From positions 37,054,563 through 37,118,562 of the forward strand of contig VZSR01000520.1 in NCBI GenBank assembly GCA_013398615.1: a stretch of DNA of 64,000 nucleotides. The letters are read 5' to 3'. The DNA comes from Brachypodius melanocephalos. Its lineage: Eukaryota; Chordata; Aves; Passeriformes; Pycnonotidae. The position numbers and the translations under genes are program-made. Positions 51,301-64,000 of the stretch are shown here, piece after piece; within the stretch, counting starts at the first letter, position 1, and each line of letters begins with the position of its first letter. The notes beneath the pieces were generated by a model. That model worked only from the letters and a program-made list of their open reading frames with translations, did no database searches and was not told where the DNA came from.

Positions 51301-54300
51301 ATAATTTACAGAACATTGTAAGTGTAAGCTTTTTCTGATCAGTTTTTCTCTGTCTCTCCCCCAGTCTTATTCAAAGCAATTTTTGTTAATTAATAATTAA
51401 CCTTTGTTAAAAGCAGCTACTTGTATATCAACACTTTCAGTTTGATACAACTAGTATATTTTACTATTGATGTAAATAGTGCATAAAATTAATTATAAAA
51501 TAATTATAATATATAATTATAAAAAATGTTCTTGCAGTACAAATTTTACATTTCATTTATTTTTGTCTCTTTTTAAATTTTTTTTTCAAATTTTGAAATT
51601 CTTATTCCACTTAAAAAAACCCAAAAAACAAACAAACTCTGTATTTAAGTTCAACGAACTTGGGGATGTCTTCAAAGTAATAAACATTTGACCATGTGAA
51701 CACAGAGCAAAGGAGTGTCATCCAAAAGGTACTACCCACAACACACCGCTGAAAAATTACCCCAGAGTTACCCTGCAACCTCATTCTTTCCTTTATACCC
51801 ACCTCCCTTCAAGGCTCAGTGGAAACAGTTACACACCAATATGAGGGAAGCAAAAAATGGTATTTTATTTACATAACATGACCTTATTCAAGATTTTGGT
51901 GATGAACAACTGTCAGACCATTGAATGCAGACAGAAGAACAACAGACTCATGACTTCAGGATTTGTTCTTATCTGATACCTTATTTTGATACCCTTTTAG
52001 CTAAGAGAAATCCTTCCTGTAGGAACAGGCTTGAGAGGAATTAACATCTCGCTGAAACAAAGCAGGAGGCTGAGATGTTCATCACTCTGAGCGTGGAAGA
52101 GATGACAGGAGGGGCTGTGCTGGAGGAACGAGTCCTGTCCTGGCTGACAGGACGGAGGGGTAGCTCAAGGCACACTGCTGTGCTTGCATCCTTATCTGAT
52201 AGCCAACACACACCAATGTGGTTTGGTTCCTGACAAAAGCACCTCTGTCCTTGGTATGATAAAACTGTTAGCTTCCTTCTAGGCAAAAAGTGCCATACAG
52301 CAGGGATGTGTCTGAATTGCTGAGAACTGAACCTGAGCTATTGATAGCAAGGCCCAAAGAAGCATTATAAGTTCTTGGCTTGGAATGTAATTTGCACAAT
52401 CAACCTTGTGCTGTATTCTCTGGATTTTGCATATAGTCTCAAGCTGCAGAAAAGGAGAGAACATTTCAGTTTCCAAGAGTCAAATCTTGGACAACCATAT
52501 TGAGGTCTGCTGTGGATTCAAGTGATGACAGGTAAAGAGAAAAATATTTATTTATCTAAGCCACTGCCTCAGAGTTCAGGACAGTTCGAAAACTAAAATA
52601 ATTTTTCAGTTCCATGTACTAATATCAAGAATATCAAGATATTACCAAACTAATATCAAGATATCTGAACTAGGAATGTCAGAGCAAACCTAAACAACTG
52701 TTCTAGTTATTTGGCCCTCTATTCTCTTTCCATCTAGTCATGTAAAAATGAACATCAGTCTTTTCACTATGCTCTGAGCACTGATGTCACACGGACAAGG
52801 TGTCATGCACTCTGCAGCCATGGCAGATCAGACTTGATAGACATCAATGTACAGAAGATAGGCAAGAAGATATACAGAAGATGCATCTTCTCCTCACCCA
52901 AAGTAATCCATTCATTTGAATTTCACTAAAAAAATGCCGTTGGATCATGCAGCCACTTCATCACACATTTTTTTAATATATTTTACTTGCATTTATCTTC
53001 ACTTGCCACACAGAAATGGGAAGAAAAGGGATGATTGGTTTTGTTACTCCTAGCATCAGAATAAATGCTCTAGCTTGGTTTCAAAAGAACAATGTACCTC
53101 ACAACAGCATGCAAACAGAATAAATGTTAAGAAGTAATGCCAATTTCGACTATCCTTTTTTTCTATTTTTGACATATGTCTCACTGGTATATCTACTGTC
53201 TTCTCTGAACTGCAACAGAAATTAACTTGGCTTATATATTTTTGGGAACCACTGGACAATCATCCCTGGGGTCTCAGCACCACTGTTTCCTGATGTGCAG
53301 TAGCTGATACTTACAAACAATTGCTAAAGCACGGTAACTGGTTAATTGGGGTGGGTGTTTTTCACACAAGACCTCATACTGCTCTTCAACCTGCTGAAAT
53401 ATGAAGTGCCAACTGGCAAAGAACTGTAAAACTCTGCTGCTAATATGAGACATATTAAGCCAAAAACACAAGCTAGTCCTATAAAAGAAAATAAAGCAAA
53501 CAGAAGGCAAATATCCACTTCAGAATAAAAGAATATGATCAAATTAGCAAGGCATTGGTAAGATATTAGAAAAAAAAAGTGAAAAAATAAAACTAAAAAT
53601 CTCAAAGCAAAAAAAGAAGAAAAATCTTGATTCCATGTTTTTGAAAGTTTAGTTGTTGTCTCTTAATGTAAGCCCATACAATGAAAGATGTGGTTTTCTC
53701 AAGGTATTTGTTACATTCTAATTCTACATGGTTGTCATATTCAGGGGCTTTTAGGAAACTTCACAACTAGGACTCGTCAGGATGCATTTCATCCTTGTGT
53801 AGACATTTTCTGATACTCTGATGAATATATTTTGAAAATAAACTTCCAAACTCTTGGAAGGTAGCTGAGTAAATTGGTATTAATTTCAGAACCTTAAAAA
53901 ATGTTTCTCTTCATAATTTTCCCTTTCTGTCATGTAAATATACTTACCTTATTAAATAAAAAGTGTCTTCAAATGAAAAAGGGGATTTTTAATTTCAAAA
54001 TGTTGAAACAGGTTGTTTCAATTATTTTTTTTCCATTTGTTCTTAATTTTGGGGAGACAGGAAACTAGCCAAAATCAATTTTTTACTGCTTAGAGTTTCA
54101 GTTGCAGTGAATTGTCATTTTATGATGAAGATATATTTCATAAAACCCTCCCAGACAGGTTATAAGAGAAGAAGACATGGAGAAAAATATCCTTTTGCCC
54201 AACACTGCACATTGAACAATGACTCTTCTGCCACCTTGAATGCTTTCTTTTTGCAAAGTCAAATGCCCTATAAATCAATACTGCATTGTCCATGGAGGTG

Positions 54301-55210
54301 TTCTTTGGTTCAACACCTTGATTTTGTAATAGTATTTAAAGAGAAACCGTTTCTGGCAGAGCTCTTCTTTCTTAGCTGGCCCTTCTGCCAACCATATGCA
54401 CAGTCAGAGAAGGCTTTTTTCTGTCATGCCTTCTTTTCTTCATTCTGCAATCAAAATCCCAAAGAAGTGAACACTGATATCTTCCCCAGACCTGTGCTTG
54501 CAGGACACTTCAGAAGTGATTTGAGAGGTATCCCCAGGCTGCCGAGAGCAGCAAGCTCTCCCAGAAGTGCTGTGTTCTGAAGAAGTTTTGCTCTCTTCTC
54601 CACAGCTCCCAGTGCAGGAGGTGTGTCACTGAGCACCACTTTTGACTGCATAAATTCTTTTGTTTCCTTTCTCTGGTCTGCTCTTTGCTGCTGCTGCTTG
54701 CACATCCACAATTACCAGTAGAAGTCCATCTACTCAGGACACAGAATATGACTTTTCTACACCTGGACTAGATAGAAATGATATTCAGCATCAGGTGGGA
54801 TGAGTCTGTCAGTGACAGAGGCTGAGCACAAACATGAGTAGTAGAGCTAAACACTGCTCTCGTTGCCTCTTTCCAACAGCTTCAGTGTCTGTCTCAGGTT
54901 CTCATTCCCACTGGTGACTGGCTCTCCTCCCTGAGCATTTCTAGGTCTGTAGTAATTGCTGAAGATATGACCGAAAGATATGGGCAGCCAAAGAATTCTC
55001 TGGGCCTGATCAGGTAAACATCTCCTGGATCTGTCAAATCCCAGGTTATAGGAATGTATATGTATATACAGCAATTATTTAATAGAGACCAAAACAATGG
55101 AGCTTGTACAAAAATAGCACTTGAAATAAATAAATATGCACACATTTTAATCTTGATTTCTCCAGAACAACAAATGGGACCTGACTACATGGAAAGTACA
55201 ATGCAGAATT

Positions 55211-55213
<3 letters not shown>

Positions 55214-55261
<48 letters not shown>
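55214..55261. repeat. T48 homopolymer
   Basis: Uninterrupted T run, the longest homopolymer in the window. It is flanked by GAATTAAC on the left and TAATTC on the right. On the minus strand it could be a young poly(A) tail, but no recognisable retroposon body lies next to it. Confidence 0.95.
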
Positions 55262-55265
<4 letters not shown>

Positions 55266-58200
55266 CAGCCATTTTTTTTTGCTGTTGTAGACAGAGGTCA
55301 TGACCTTTCACCTCCTGTTTATTTCTTCCCATGTTGACCTTTCACTGAAGCACAGGGCTAATTTTTTGCTCCAGTGACCAAGAATAGGAATTTGTCACTT
55401 TATTCAAAATGGAATGAATACAGGTATGTCTGGCATTCTCAGCTGAGCTTAACCCTCTGCATGCTGAAAACAGTCAAATAGCCAAGTGATCTCTATTAGG
55501 AAATATCTTTTCTGAAATTGTGCTATTTTTTGTAACAAAAGAGTTTTGCTTCTTTTGTCTGAAAAAGGGTTTTTCTTTTTCTGTGCACAGTCGGGTTCAG
55601 TTTTCTTTGTTGCAAAATACAATGAACTAAACAGAAGAAAATGACAGGTTAGAGGTCCATAGAAATTTGCAATGGTTCTAAGGGAGAACTTTCATTAGTG
55701 TTAGGAAATAACCTCCATCTTAATTGTCTGCTGTACAAACAAAGTTTTATGTGTTATCTTTGACTGAGAAAGAAATAACTAATTTCTCCAGTAAGATGCC
55801 AGTAATGAATTCTTATGGACTAATCTTAATAAGTATGTGCAAAGTCATCTATGCTTCTCATGTTGAGTTATAAAATAGAATTCTTTTCCTTATGCAAATA
55901 CTTTCACTGGTACTTATCCACCTATTCAAATCTCCTGTGCAGTAGGGTTCTTTTCTCCATCTGCAAGTTCTGTAAAGGGAAAAGACTTCAGTGTATCCAT
56001 GTAGGATTTGAAGTTAACACTTAAATCCTGTGTTAGAATTACAAAGGATAAGGGTGCCAGAAAAAAATACCCCAAAAGACAAAGCCCACCAAAACTGTGA
56101 AACAAACAAACCACGACAAAACAAACAAATAAGAGAATAAACAAAACAAAAGCCACAACCCAGGAGGTCTCAAGTGAGGCAGTCAGTAGATGCAAGCATT
56201 TCCTGTCAGAATTAAAAAGTTGTGAGCAATGGACTTTCACAGTGTGATTTCCTGCAAACACATCCTTAGTGTCTCTATGGTCTCACTGATGTTACTGTTG
56301 TCTCCCTTTTCCTCTTTCCGCTATATTAACATATTTTCAATTCTTCATGACGTGCCTCAATCTTTTGTCCTCGGCACACATTAGCATTGCTGCCTTCCCA
56401 GATCCTGTCCTTACTTGTGTAAATGTCCCAGGTGTGGACGTGTCTTTTGGCCAGCCAGTGTGTGTGAGCTGGCTACCCAAGAGAACAACACTGCTGAGCT
56501 CATGACACTGCCCTTCCTGCAGTGGAATCCCTTGTTGGGGCATTTATCTCACAAAGCTTTTCAGGTATTAACACGTCTGGTCACTTTACCACATTGATTT
56601 AATTTACTGAAATCAAGTTCAAAGAGACAAGAGGTGGAGAGAACAAGAGACATAAATGGCATTCTCCTGTAGGCTTCCTAAGCCTCAGGAAACCAAGTCA
56701 AAACAGCCTTGGTGACTTTGGACCCTGTTACAGGTCACAGGCTGAACCAGTCCTGTGCTTTTATCCAGGATTTCCCAAACATGCTTGCAGTGATGCCAGC
56801 GGTTCTGGTCTCAGGAACATGAAGTGAACACCATTTGACATTATTTGTGTAGAAATTTTGTTCATCTCAGTTAAAGTGAGCAAAATACTGTGAAAATATA
56901 AATGTGCATATTTTTAAATAAACTTGAAATTACCTCTAAAATCTCCAAGTCTTCAGTGTCTTCCAACAGCATCACAATTATGTGCAGAAAAGGAGCAGAA
57001 TGGTGAATTGTAAGGTCTGCTATGTGGACTGGGATCTTCTCCTCAGAAGAGAGCACTATTAGTGCTAGAAATGAGAGCCAAATTTTCTAAGTTGTTTTTA
57101 AAACCAAAATTTCAGCCCCTGAGGGAAGTTCTGCACATAGTTTCACTGAATGGGGAGTGTCCTTAACCCTCTTTCCTCAGTGCTGTGCTCTGAGCTCCCA
57201 GCTTGGGCACAGTCTGATTTTTGCAGCAGCCCCCTTGAACGAAGGATGCTCTGAGCTGCTCACTGTTGGGTCCATCCCTTGGTGGTGGAATGCTGAGGGG
57301 GCTGCAGGCAGATAGAGGGATGCAGAAACATTGCAGTTTGTTAGTTTTCCAGTTCAACCTCTAAGGGACTACAGACTTCCAACACCGAGGACAAGGAAAT
57401 ATGTGTGTGGGTGAAGTGCAGTGTGGTAGGTTTGTAATGGCAATCATGGTAACTGTAATAACATCTGTAGCAATGCAGAGAGGCACAACCTATTTGTGCC
57501 TTTCAGTTACCTGAAAAGTCCTTGCTTTACACTTTCCAAGGTAGAAAACCAGGAGCTACACTTGGCTAAAATGTGTTTTCCAGATTCACCTGAAGAATGC
57601 CAAAATAAAATATTCATAATGACGTTAAGAAGACAAGAGGGATCCTAAAATCAAGATAAAAAACTTTCAACTTTTCTCCAGCTAATACAGTCTCCTAGCA
57701 AGCAAAAATAAATATTTGGGACAATAATGGCATGAAAACATTTAAGTACAGCTGAATTTATTTAGTGCAGTAGTTACTGGCAGTTAATACTTCTCCACCT
57801 TTGAAAATTCTTCCCTCTTATCCTATGTAGGGTGATTTAGTCACAGATAGGAGCATATTCTTCTTCTTTTAGACATAAAATAGCATGTCATTCACTGTTT
57901 TCAGTCCTCACCTCTCAAAGTGCAGAACATGATGCCAAAGGAATGGGAGACAATGAAGAATATGTGTTTCTGGACTAGTAGATATATAGGCTACAGCGTT
58001 GTTACTGGGGCTACAATTCCTCCAATTTGTTGACAATTCAAGGACTCAGCTTTCCCAAGCTAGTGAAATTATACTCACCTGTGCCAGAGCACCTATCTTT
58101 TTATCTCTTCTTCACATCTCTATTAAAAAATTAATGAATGATTCCTTTCTATTAGAATATGTATGTATATAGATTTTTGTTTCTCACTGGCCTACACTGT

Positions 58201-59810
58201 CTGTGGAGCTTCCTACCGGTAGAATGAGATCAGCAGCAGCAGCCTGGTCTGACTGGGGGCTTTGGCTCCTTTCCCAGGCTGTAAGCCTTTGTGCAAGTGT
58301 CAAATAAGGGAGGCACCAGCACCAAAGCCATCCCTGCTAGTCCTGGTATTTGCATACTAACTGCTTCTACGGTAACCACTTAAATCCCATGTACTGAATG
58401 CTGAGGGGAAAAAAAGATCACAACCTAAACAGAGCACAACACCATCCCTAAACAGCCCAACACCACATTTTTCATGCTTTACAGTGTTTTACATGGGAGC
58501 TTTTTTCCTCTGGGAGCATGCACATGCTCTGATTTTGATCTTTTGAAATTTCTGCATCCCTTAGGTTGCATCCTTTCACTCCAGAATAACTCTTGTTGTG
58601 ATAGATGAACTGGAACAAGTGTGGGCTTCCTCACAGCCACTTCCTGTCAAAGTGCCCTGTGCCGAGCAGCAAGCTGTGCAGTCAAATGGAAGGAGGCACG
58701 AAAGTCCACTTTTCCCTTATCCCTTCCCCATGGCAACCTGACCAAGAACAGTGACCCCCAGCAGCACAGCTGAGGCCTGAAACTGTGCTGAATTACTCAG
58801 AAAGAGAATCTCCTGACCCCAGCCAGCAGACCCCAGTGAAAATATGTGACCTCTAAGTGCAGAACCCCTTGGCCGACACTGCGTTTGTACTGTACACAGC
58901 CAACACAGTTCAGAAGCTTCCAGGAACCCGACTTCTCAAATGATTCTCAAATCTTATTTAAAGTGAACCAGTGAACCTAGAACTATTCAGGTTCTGCAAT
59001 TAGAGAGTTTTACATTAAGCAGTCAAAACCCCCATAGAAATATCACACCTCCTTGAATTAGGTATTGAAATCAAATTTTTTTTTCTCAGGGCTGACCTTT
59101 GTTAGCTACATGTAAACTGAACTGATGATGAGTCATTGAGCTAGCAAATTAGTGCTCATAGTTGTTGACAGGGTCAGCAAGAAATCTACCACATTTTTAA
59201 GCAAAAATAAAATCCTCATGTAGTTATTGTCATATGTACTTCTTGTCCTTAATGACATTCAGAAACCATTGGCAACAAGAAGAGGAAAAACAGGAGATTT
59301 TGGGATTTTCACACTCTCAGTAAGTGTAATCAGAAATTTAACACCATAAGCTTTGGTTAAAGAGCTATAACAGTATCTATTTGTTGTGCTTTCAACCACA
59401 TAAATAATAGAATTGACCTCAACAGTGGTTGGAAAAGGGACCAGACTCTCTAACCCTCTACCTTGCTTAATATTGTTTTAATAGCATTGCAGGCTATTTT
59501 ATAATCCTTTTGCACAAACAACTTTTTGGCTTGTGACAGCAAGGTACACCAATAATTCATTACAAGAACATTTGTTCTGTGATTAACTCTTAGAACTGTA
59601 TGAGTAATTTGGAGCACAGCTAAACACAGTCCTGAATACATTTTTTTGAGTAAGAACACCTTACAATTAACAATTTTAACAAATTTATATGAACATCATT
59701 TCAATGACAGAATGAATCTCAAAGGGGGTTGTTTTGCAGACTTGACTTAACCTGTGCCCATTCAGTCTGTGGGCTGCTCCTGGGGTAATATCCACTGGAT
59801 CCCAGCTGAT

Positions 59811-60000
59811 CTACACAATGAAGGTGTTGCTGCGGCCACCATGGGAATTCAGGAGAGCAAAGTGACTAAAATTGGGTTTGACCATGCCAGTTTCATATTT
59901 TCTTGTCAGCATGTCCATATACAGCTCCAGTGTGCAGAGCACAGTGCCCAGTACAAAACACAGGCTGCTATGGAAATACTTGGGATGAGACACAAAGAGC
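59811..60000 (-). CDS. Possible terminal coding exon of an unidentified minus-strand gene
   Basis: On the minus strand an acceptor-like tract (TTTCTATCTGTTAG, at 60001 and above) is followed by one base that completes a split codon. Then come 62 codons and a TAG at 59811-59813. The peptide starts LFVSHPKYFHSS, has one hydrophobic segment (LCFVLGTVLCTLELYM) that could cross a membrane, then LTRKYETGMVKPNF and a Gly/Ser-containing tail. Codons look more protein-like than in neighbouring frames, with no low complexity. I do not recognise the family. It could be a chance frame, a decayed gene or a real last exon, and no upstream exon is established. Confidence 0.3.
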
Positions 60001-63000
60001 CTAACAGATAGAAATACTTTGTGCTACAAATACTCTGAATTTTTAAGGCAGCTTCTCTTTTGCCTGTCTAGTTTCACCTTCTCTCTTCTGCTAAAGGCCT
60101 TTTGGCACTTGTGCTGGTCCTCTGAATCTAACTATTTTGCCTCTCTTCCAGTATGTTACCCAACTCTGTTGTTCCTTCCAGTATTTGGCATTTGCTTTGG
60201 AATTATGTTTGTCCATCTGTTATTTGTCCTTTTGGTGATGCGTTCTGCTGATTCCCATTTGTTCCTCTCAGCTTTCCCAACAATTTGGACTTCTGAAGTG
60301 TTGTGGCATCAGACAGCTCTATCTTGGCCCAGGACAGTGTTTGTACAGAACAAGAGAAAGAGCTAAAACTGGCCTAGACTGATGTTTCTGGTTCTTTAGG
60401 AATTCACAGGCACAACTTTTTGCAGTGGTCATTCCACTAGTTGATTCCCACTAGTGAAAGGGGTTTTATTCTCTTTTGGTTTCTGTTTTACTCCTTCCAT
60501 CTTTCTGGATGTTCGTAACAGGTGTAAAGCCATAAAAAAGGCTAAAATGTCAGCAGATACTCTTCCAGCCTTGACTGAGCTTACAGTTTTGTGTTGCATA
60601 TTCCTTCTCCTTTGGGAACACATCTACCTCTTTTATTAACTACTCACAAAACTTACTGGCCTAGTATGGTCTAAGGAGAACCAAAATGGCACCTATTCAT
60701 ACTTTCCACCCCCAGTTATGTCTTTTTTATCCATCAAAATAAACCACAATTACACTACCCTCTGCATGCAGTTCCTGGATATGACCTCTACTTGTCATGA
60801 CTGAGTTTCTCAGACTTAGACCGTTTTGTAGACAGAGTTTCAAGTTTGTCAGCTCACAAGTTGCCTGTACACAACAGTGTGGAATGACTGAAGGGACACT
60901 CAGCTGTTGACCAGTTACACAGATATTGTTTTTTCCCACACCATGGCTCTGGAAGCTCATTTTAAAGTCACACTGTCATCAGACTTATACGTTATACTGG
61001 GTTTGCAAAATTTTGCATGGCAGTCAGGCACTAGGTAGGACCAGGTCTCTTTTTAGTTTGTTTTGGATTTAGTCTTGTTCAGTAAAGCAGTCTTACAAGA
61101 AAACAACGATTCTCACAAAAATAAAATAACCCCCTGGAAAACCTGACTTTTCCTAAGTGAGGACTGATTTAGTATCAATGACCTTTGGAGATATCTGACT
61201 GGTGCACACAATGAAGGATGCTTACACCAGTTTATTTTCAGCATTTGAAGGAGGCATTAGTTAATCTGTTTGCTTAGGTGCACCGAATTCATGTCATTTC
61301 TGGCCTTAATCTACTGAAAGCCACGTGAATTTCACCAATAACAATAAGATACATCTGCTATTCAATAGCATTTGTCAGAGTAGGCCTGTCTGTGAAAGGA
61401 AGGAACTTCCTTTTCTTCCTTTTCCTTTCCTTGCCACCCCCAATCAAAAAGCTCCCAAACCCACAGGTTTCATTACATAAATACTGGGTATTAAGAATAA
61501 TTTATGAAATGTTTATGATGTGGGTTTTAGCAAGGGAACCCTGAACAAAACACCCACCCATGGTAAGTACGAGCTCACCAGGGTTTGCAGATAAGACCTT
61601 TGCACATGCAGACTGCTTGGAGTATGGAAGCCCCTTCTGCTGCTGAGCATCCAAACCAACCCTGGTTAACACAGAGCAAATAAAACCACTATGGCTACAG
61701 GGGAACTATCCCAGCATCTTTGGATTCCTTTGGAAAAATTGACACAATCAGCTAGATCTCATCCAAGTGAGCCAGTCTGTGCTTGGGCTCTAGCAAAGGC
61801 AGGCAGAGAATGCACAGAATGCTTTGGAGCCATCTTGCTGGCCAAGTGGGCCAGAAAATGAAGTAGCATCACATTAACATCAGCATTATTATATAATTGG
61901 TATGAACATGACAGAAGGGATGAAAAGGAGTCAAAAACCACTACCAGCACTGCAGATCCTCACCTTCCCATTGAAGTCACTAATTAATTGTTGCCCTTTA
62001 ATATTTTGATTCTAGTCTAAAACCACTAAGTGTATGCTCACAAAACACCCTTGGACACTCAAGACACGGACAAACATAAGTGCTAGGTAACACATTTACA
62101 ATTGCAAGAAAAAAGGTGTGAATTGTGTAATAATGACAAATGCAAGCAGTTAATTACAGTTTCAGTGTTGATCAGAGAAGGTCTTTTGGAAACAAAATTA
62201 ACATAGCAATTTTCAAAGGAAAGGCCAGGTAAAAGTGAACAACAAGTGACCATTCAGTCTAACATGGTCAGCAGTCATTAAAGTGCATCTCATTCTTATT
62301 CTTGCACTGCATCAGTCCAGAAGTTGAAATCACAGTGTGAGATGTCAGCTTATGAAAGTACTAATCAGCTGATACATGCAAATATCATTATTACACTGCA
62401 ACATACAAGGAGAGCCACATTGTCCCTTTAGATGCTACTCCTATGAGATGTACAAACGTTATAATTTTTTTCTGTGCATGAGACTGCTTACCTTATCTCA
62501 GCATGTGACATGATTTTACACTTTTAAAATAATTAAAACATTCCAGTTGCAGCCATGTCACATTAAAACAGCAGCAGCTATGGGAGGATTACAGTCACAG
62601 TCTCCCATACTGCATGCAGGCTAAATTCAAAGGCTTGCTGCCTGTAAGCTAGTTAGAAGCATCGAAAAAGTGGAATTTAACTTTGCTGTTTGGTAAAGGA
62701 GAAAATAGAGGAATCTCCACAGACTAGTAGCCCTGTACAGTACACATTGTTAGTCAAAAGAGAGAATGGCAATTCTGCATTATAAACAACAGCACATTGC
62801 TCTCTTTTTATTCCTGAGAACTACAATTAAAGGATGCAAGTCATAAAACAGTGTATTATATGATGCATTGTTTTTAATCTTGCTGCCTTGTTGTATGTAC
62901 CAGGTCCATATAATTCTTCAGACAGGAAAAGGCTTGTTTTATAAAAATACAGAGCCCTGCATCTGAAATATAAGTTCACACACAAGCAGTGTATATATTG

Positions 63001-64000
63001 CCAAACCAGCAAACTAACTCGCTTACTTAATACACTAAACTTCAGGTTCTTTCTATATTATGTGAAATGGCTTGAAACAGGAGGCAGCTGCCAGGAAACA
63101 TCACTGCTTCTTTACTCAAGAGAGACAAGGGAAGGAAGAATGAAGAAAAAAATTCCCTCGATGGATGCCACAATAGCATGTCTTTCATTATCGCCCTGTG
63201 TCAAGGCACTGTGTAATGTTCATTGTGCATGCATAGTAAATTACTATTTACCTGCCAGTGCCTTTGATAAGTCAGTCTTTTCTCCCTCTTTTCGTCCACA
63301 CAGCATGGAACAGTGAAACCTCTTTGCCTATAATTCTTATTAAGGTGATACCTTTTCTGAATAAGAAAGTGCACACTTCCAAAGGAGGCATTCTCTTGGG
63401 TTTTTAAGGGCCATTGTTTTTATTGTTTTCCTTTTATTTCTCCCACCCTGCTGTGTTTTAATGCTATAGTGACTTCTGTGTATACAACTCTCATATTGAA
63501 ATGTCTGCCGCAGATATATGCAATATTAAAGAGTGCTTATGAATTTTTGACATCTAATTAGTCGCTACCCAGTTAACATGTCAAGACTCAGAGGGATTAG
63601 GGAGTCAGCCCTTTCTGAATAAGTTAAAGCTATGCCCTGTCCTTTTCATGTATTATTCTTTAATGTAGGTGGTGATTATTTTGCTGTGATTAATTGATGA
63701 AGCTCATTGGTCTGGCAAGTGTTACAGAATTCACCATTCCTCACTTTTATTTCTCTCTGTAGGGCTTTCCCGCTTATTTGAAAGGAATTGGTTCTATTCG
63801 GTCTGTGAAGCTTCATTGTCTTTTCTCAATACATGCACATTGGCTTCTCTTAAGATTTTATCTATTTAATTTTATATCTTTTCTACTACAAAGAAAGCAG
63901 ATAATTAATAATGCTTGTTTTATTTTAAGTCACATGTTTCAAACAGAGTTTCTCTATTGTGTTATTTTTATTTTTGATTTATACTTTTAGACAAAATTAA
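60001..64000. other. Non-coding stretch, possibly rich in conserved elements
   Basis: I see no supported exon or known repeat. Parts of 61250-61400, 62540-62650 and 63440-63600 have balanced, non-repetitive composition with TAATTA-like and other short motifs, as in conserved non-coding DNA. Conservation cannot be judged from one sequence. Confidence 0.4.

Larger units (their letters stand above)
41584..59810. other. Long non-coding stretch
   Basis: No supported gene. Visible items are G/T repeats at 42.3 kb, a TA repeat at 43.2 kb, a 30-base tandem duplication at 49357-49406, an A/C-rich patch at 51220-51300 and a T48 run at 55.2 kb. There are also GC-richer patches near 52.1 kb and 58.6-58.9 kb. 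The 157-codon frame at 54107-54580 is unrecognised and probably fortuitous. Confidence 0.5.

Noticed and set aside
54107..54580. 157-codon plus-strand open frame
   Set aside because: Composition is Phe/Ser/Cys-rich with no recognisable motif. The minus strand is also open over part of it. It is likely a chance frame.
60019..60366. 115-codon hydrophobic plus-strand frame that looks membrane-like
   Set aside because: The Leu/Phe/Cys content follows from T-rich sequence. No family match and no splice sites were found.
1..64000. tRNA, rRNA, CRISPR array, bacterial operon or phage-like system
   Set aside because: I found no clover-leaf, rRNA block, regularly spaced repeat or dense gene packing. 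The sequence is consistent throughout with vertebrate intronic and intergenic DNA.

Overview
This window reads as vertebrate nuclear DNA, most likely from a bird and probably a passerine. It is AT-rich, has no operon-like gene packing, and carries CR1 retrotransposon tails. It also holds a solo LTR of a family I recognise from passerine genomes and two faint MIR-type SINE remnants. The species assignment rests on recognising these repeat families by eye, not on a database search. Almost every open frame in the window is short and has no coding character.

Region 1 to 11.7 kb: the only well-supported gene is the 3' end of a plus-strand protein-coding gene. Three exons (7085-7161, 9256-9356, 11144-11229) have strong acceptors, two usable donors and compatible phases. 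Together they give an uninterrupted 87-residue C-terminus ending in TAA. I cannot name the gene. Its upstream exons are either outside the window or too short to find by eye. A possible polyadenylation signal lies about 460 bases after the stop.

Region 12.3 to 13.2 kb: a minus-strand CR1 3' end is followed directly by a second, inverted copy of part of the same CR1 segment. Region 13.2 to 38.9 kb is a gene desert with low-complexity tracts, two MIR remnants (19.3 kb and 35.3 kb) and one striking imperfect palindrome (21251-21494). The palindrome has about 100-base arms around a 41-base loop, and most of its arm mismatches would be G:U pairs in plus-strand RNA.

Region 38.9 to 41.6 kb is a cluster of mobile elements. 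It holds a solo LTR (38958-39787) with a perfect 5-base target duplication, then a 10-N assembly gap inside a poly(A) tract, a CR1 ORF2 linker fragment, and a CR1 3' end that still encodes a recognisable reverse-transcriptase C-terminal tail.

Region 41.6 to 64 kb is again mostly featureless. Exceptions are long homopolymers (notably T48 at 55214), a possible minus-strand terminal coding exon at 59811-60000, and several stretches that look like conserved non-coding DNA without proof. I found no RNA genes, CRISPR arrays, prokaryotic systems or CpG-island promoter.
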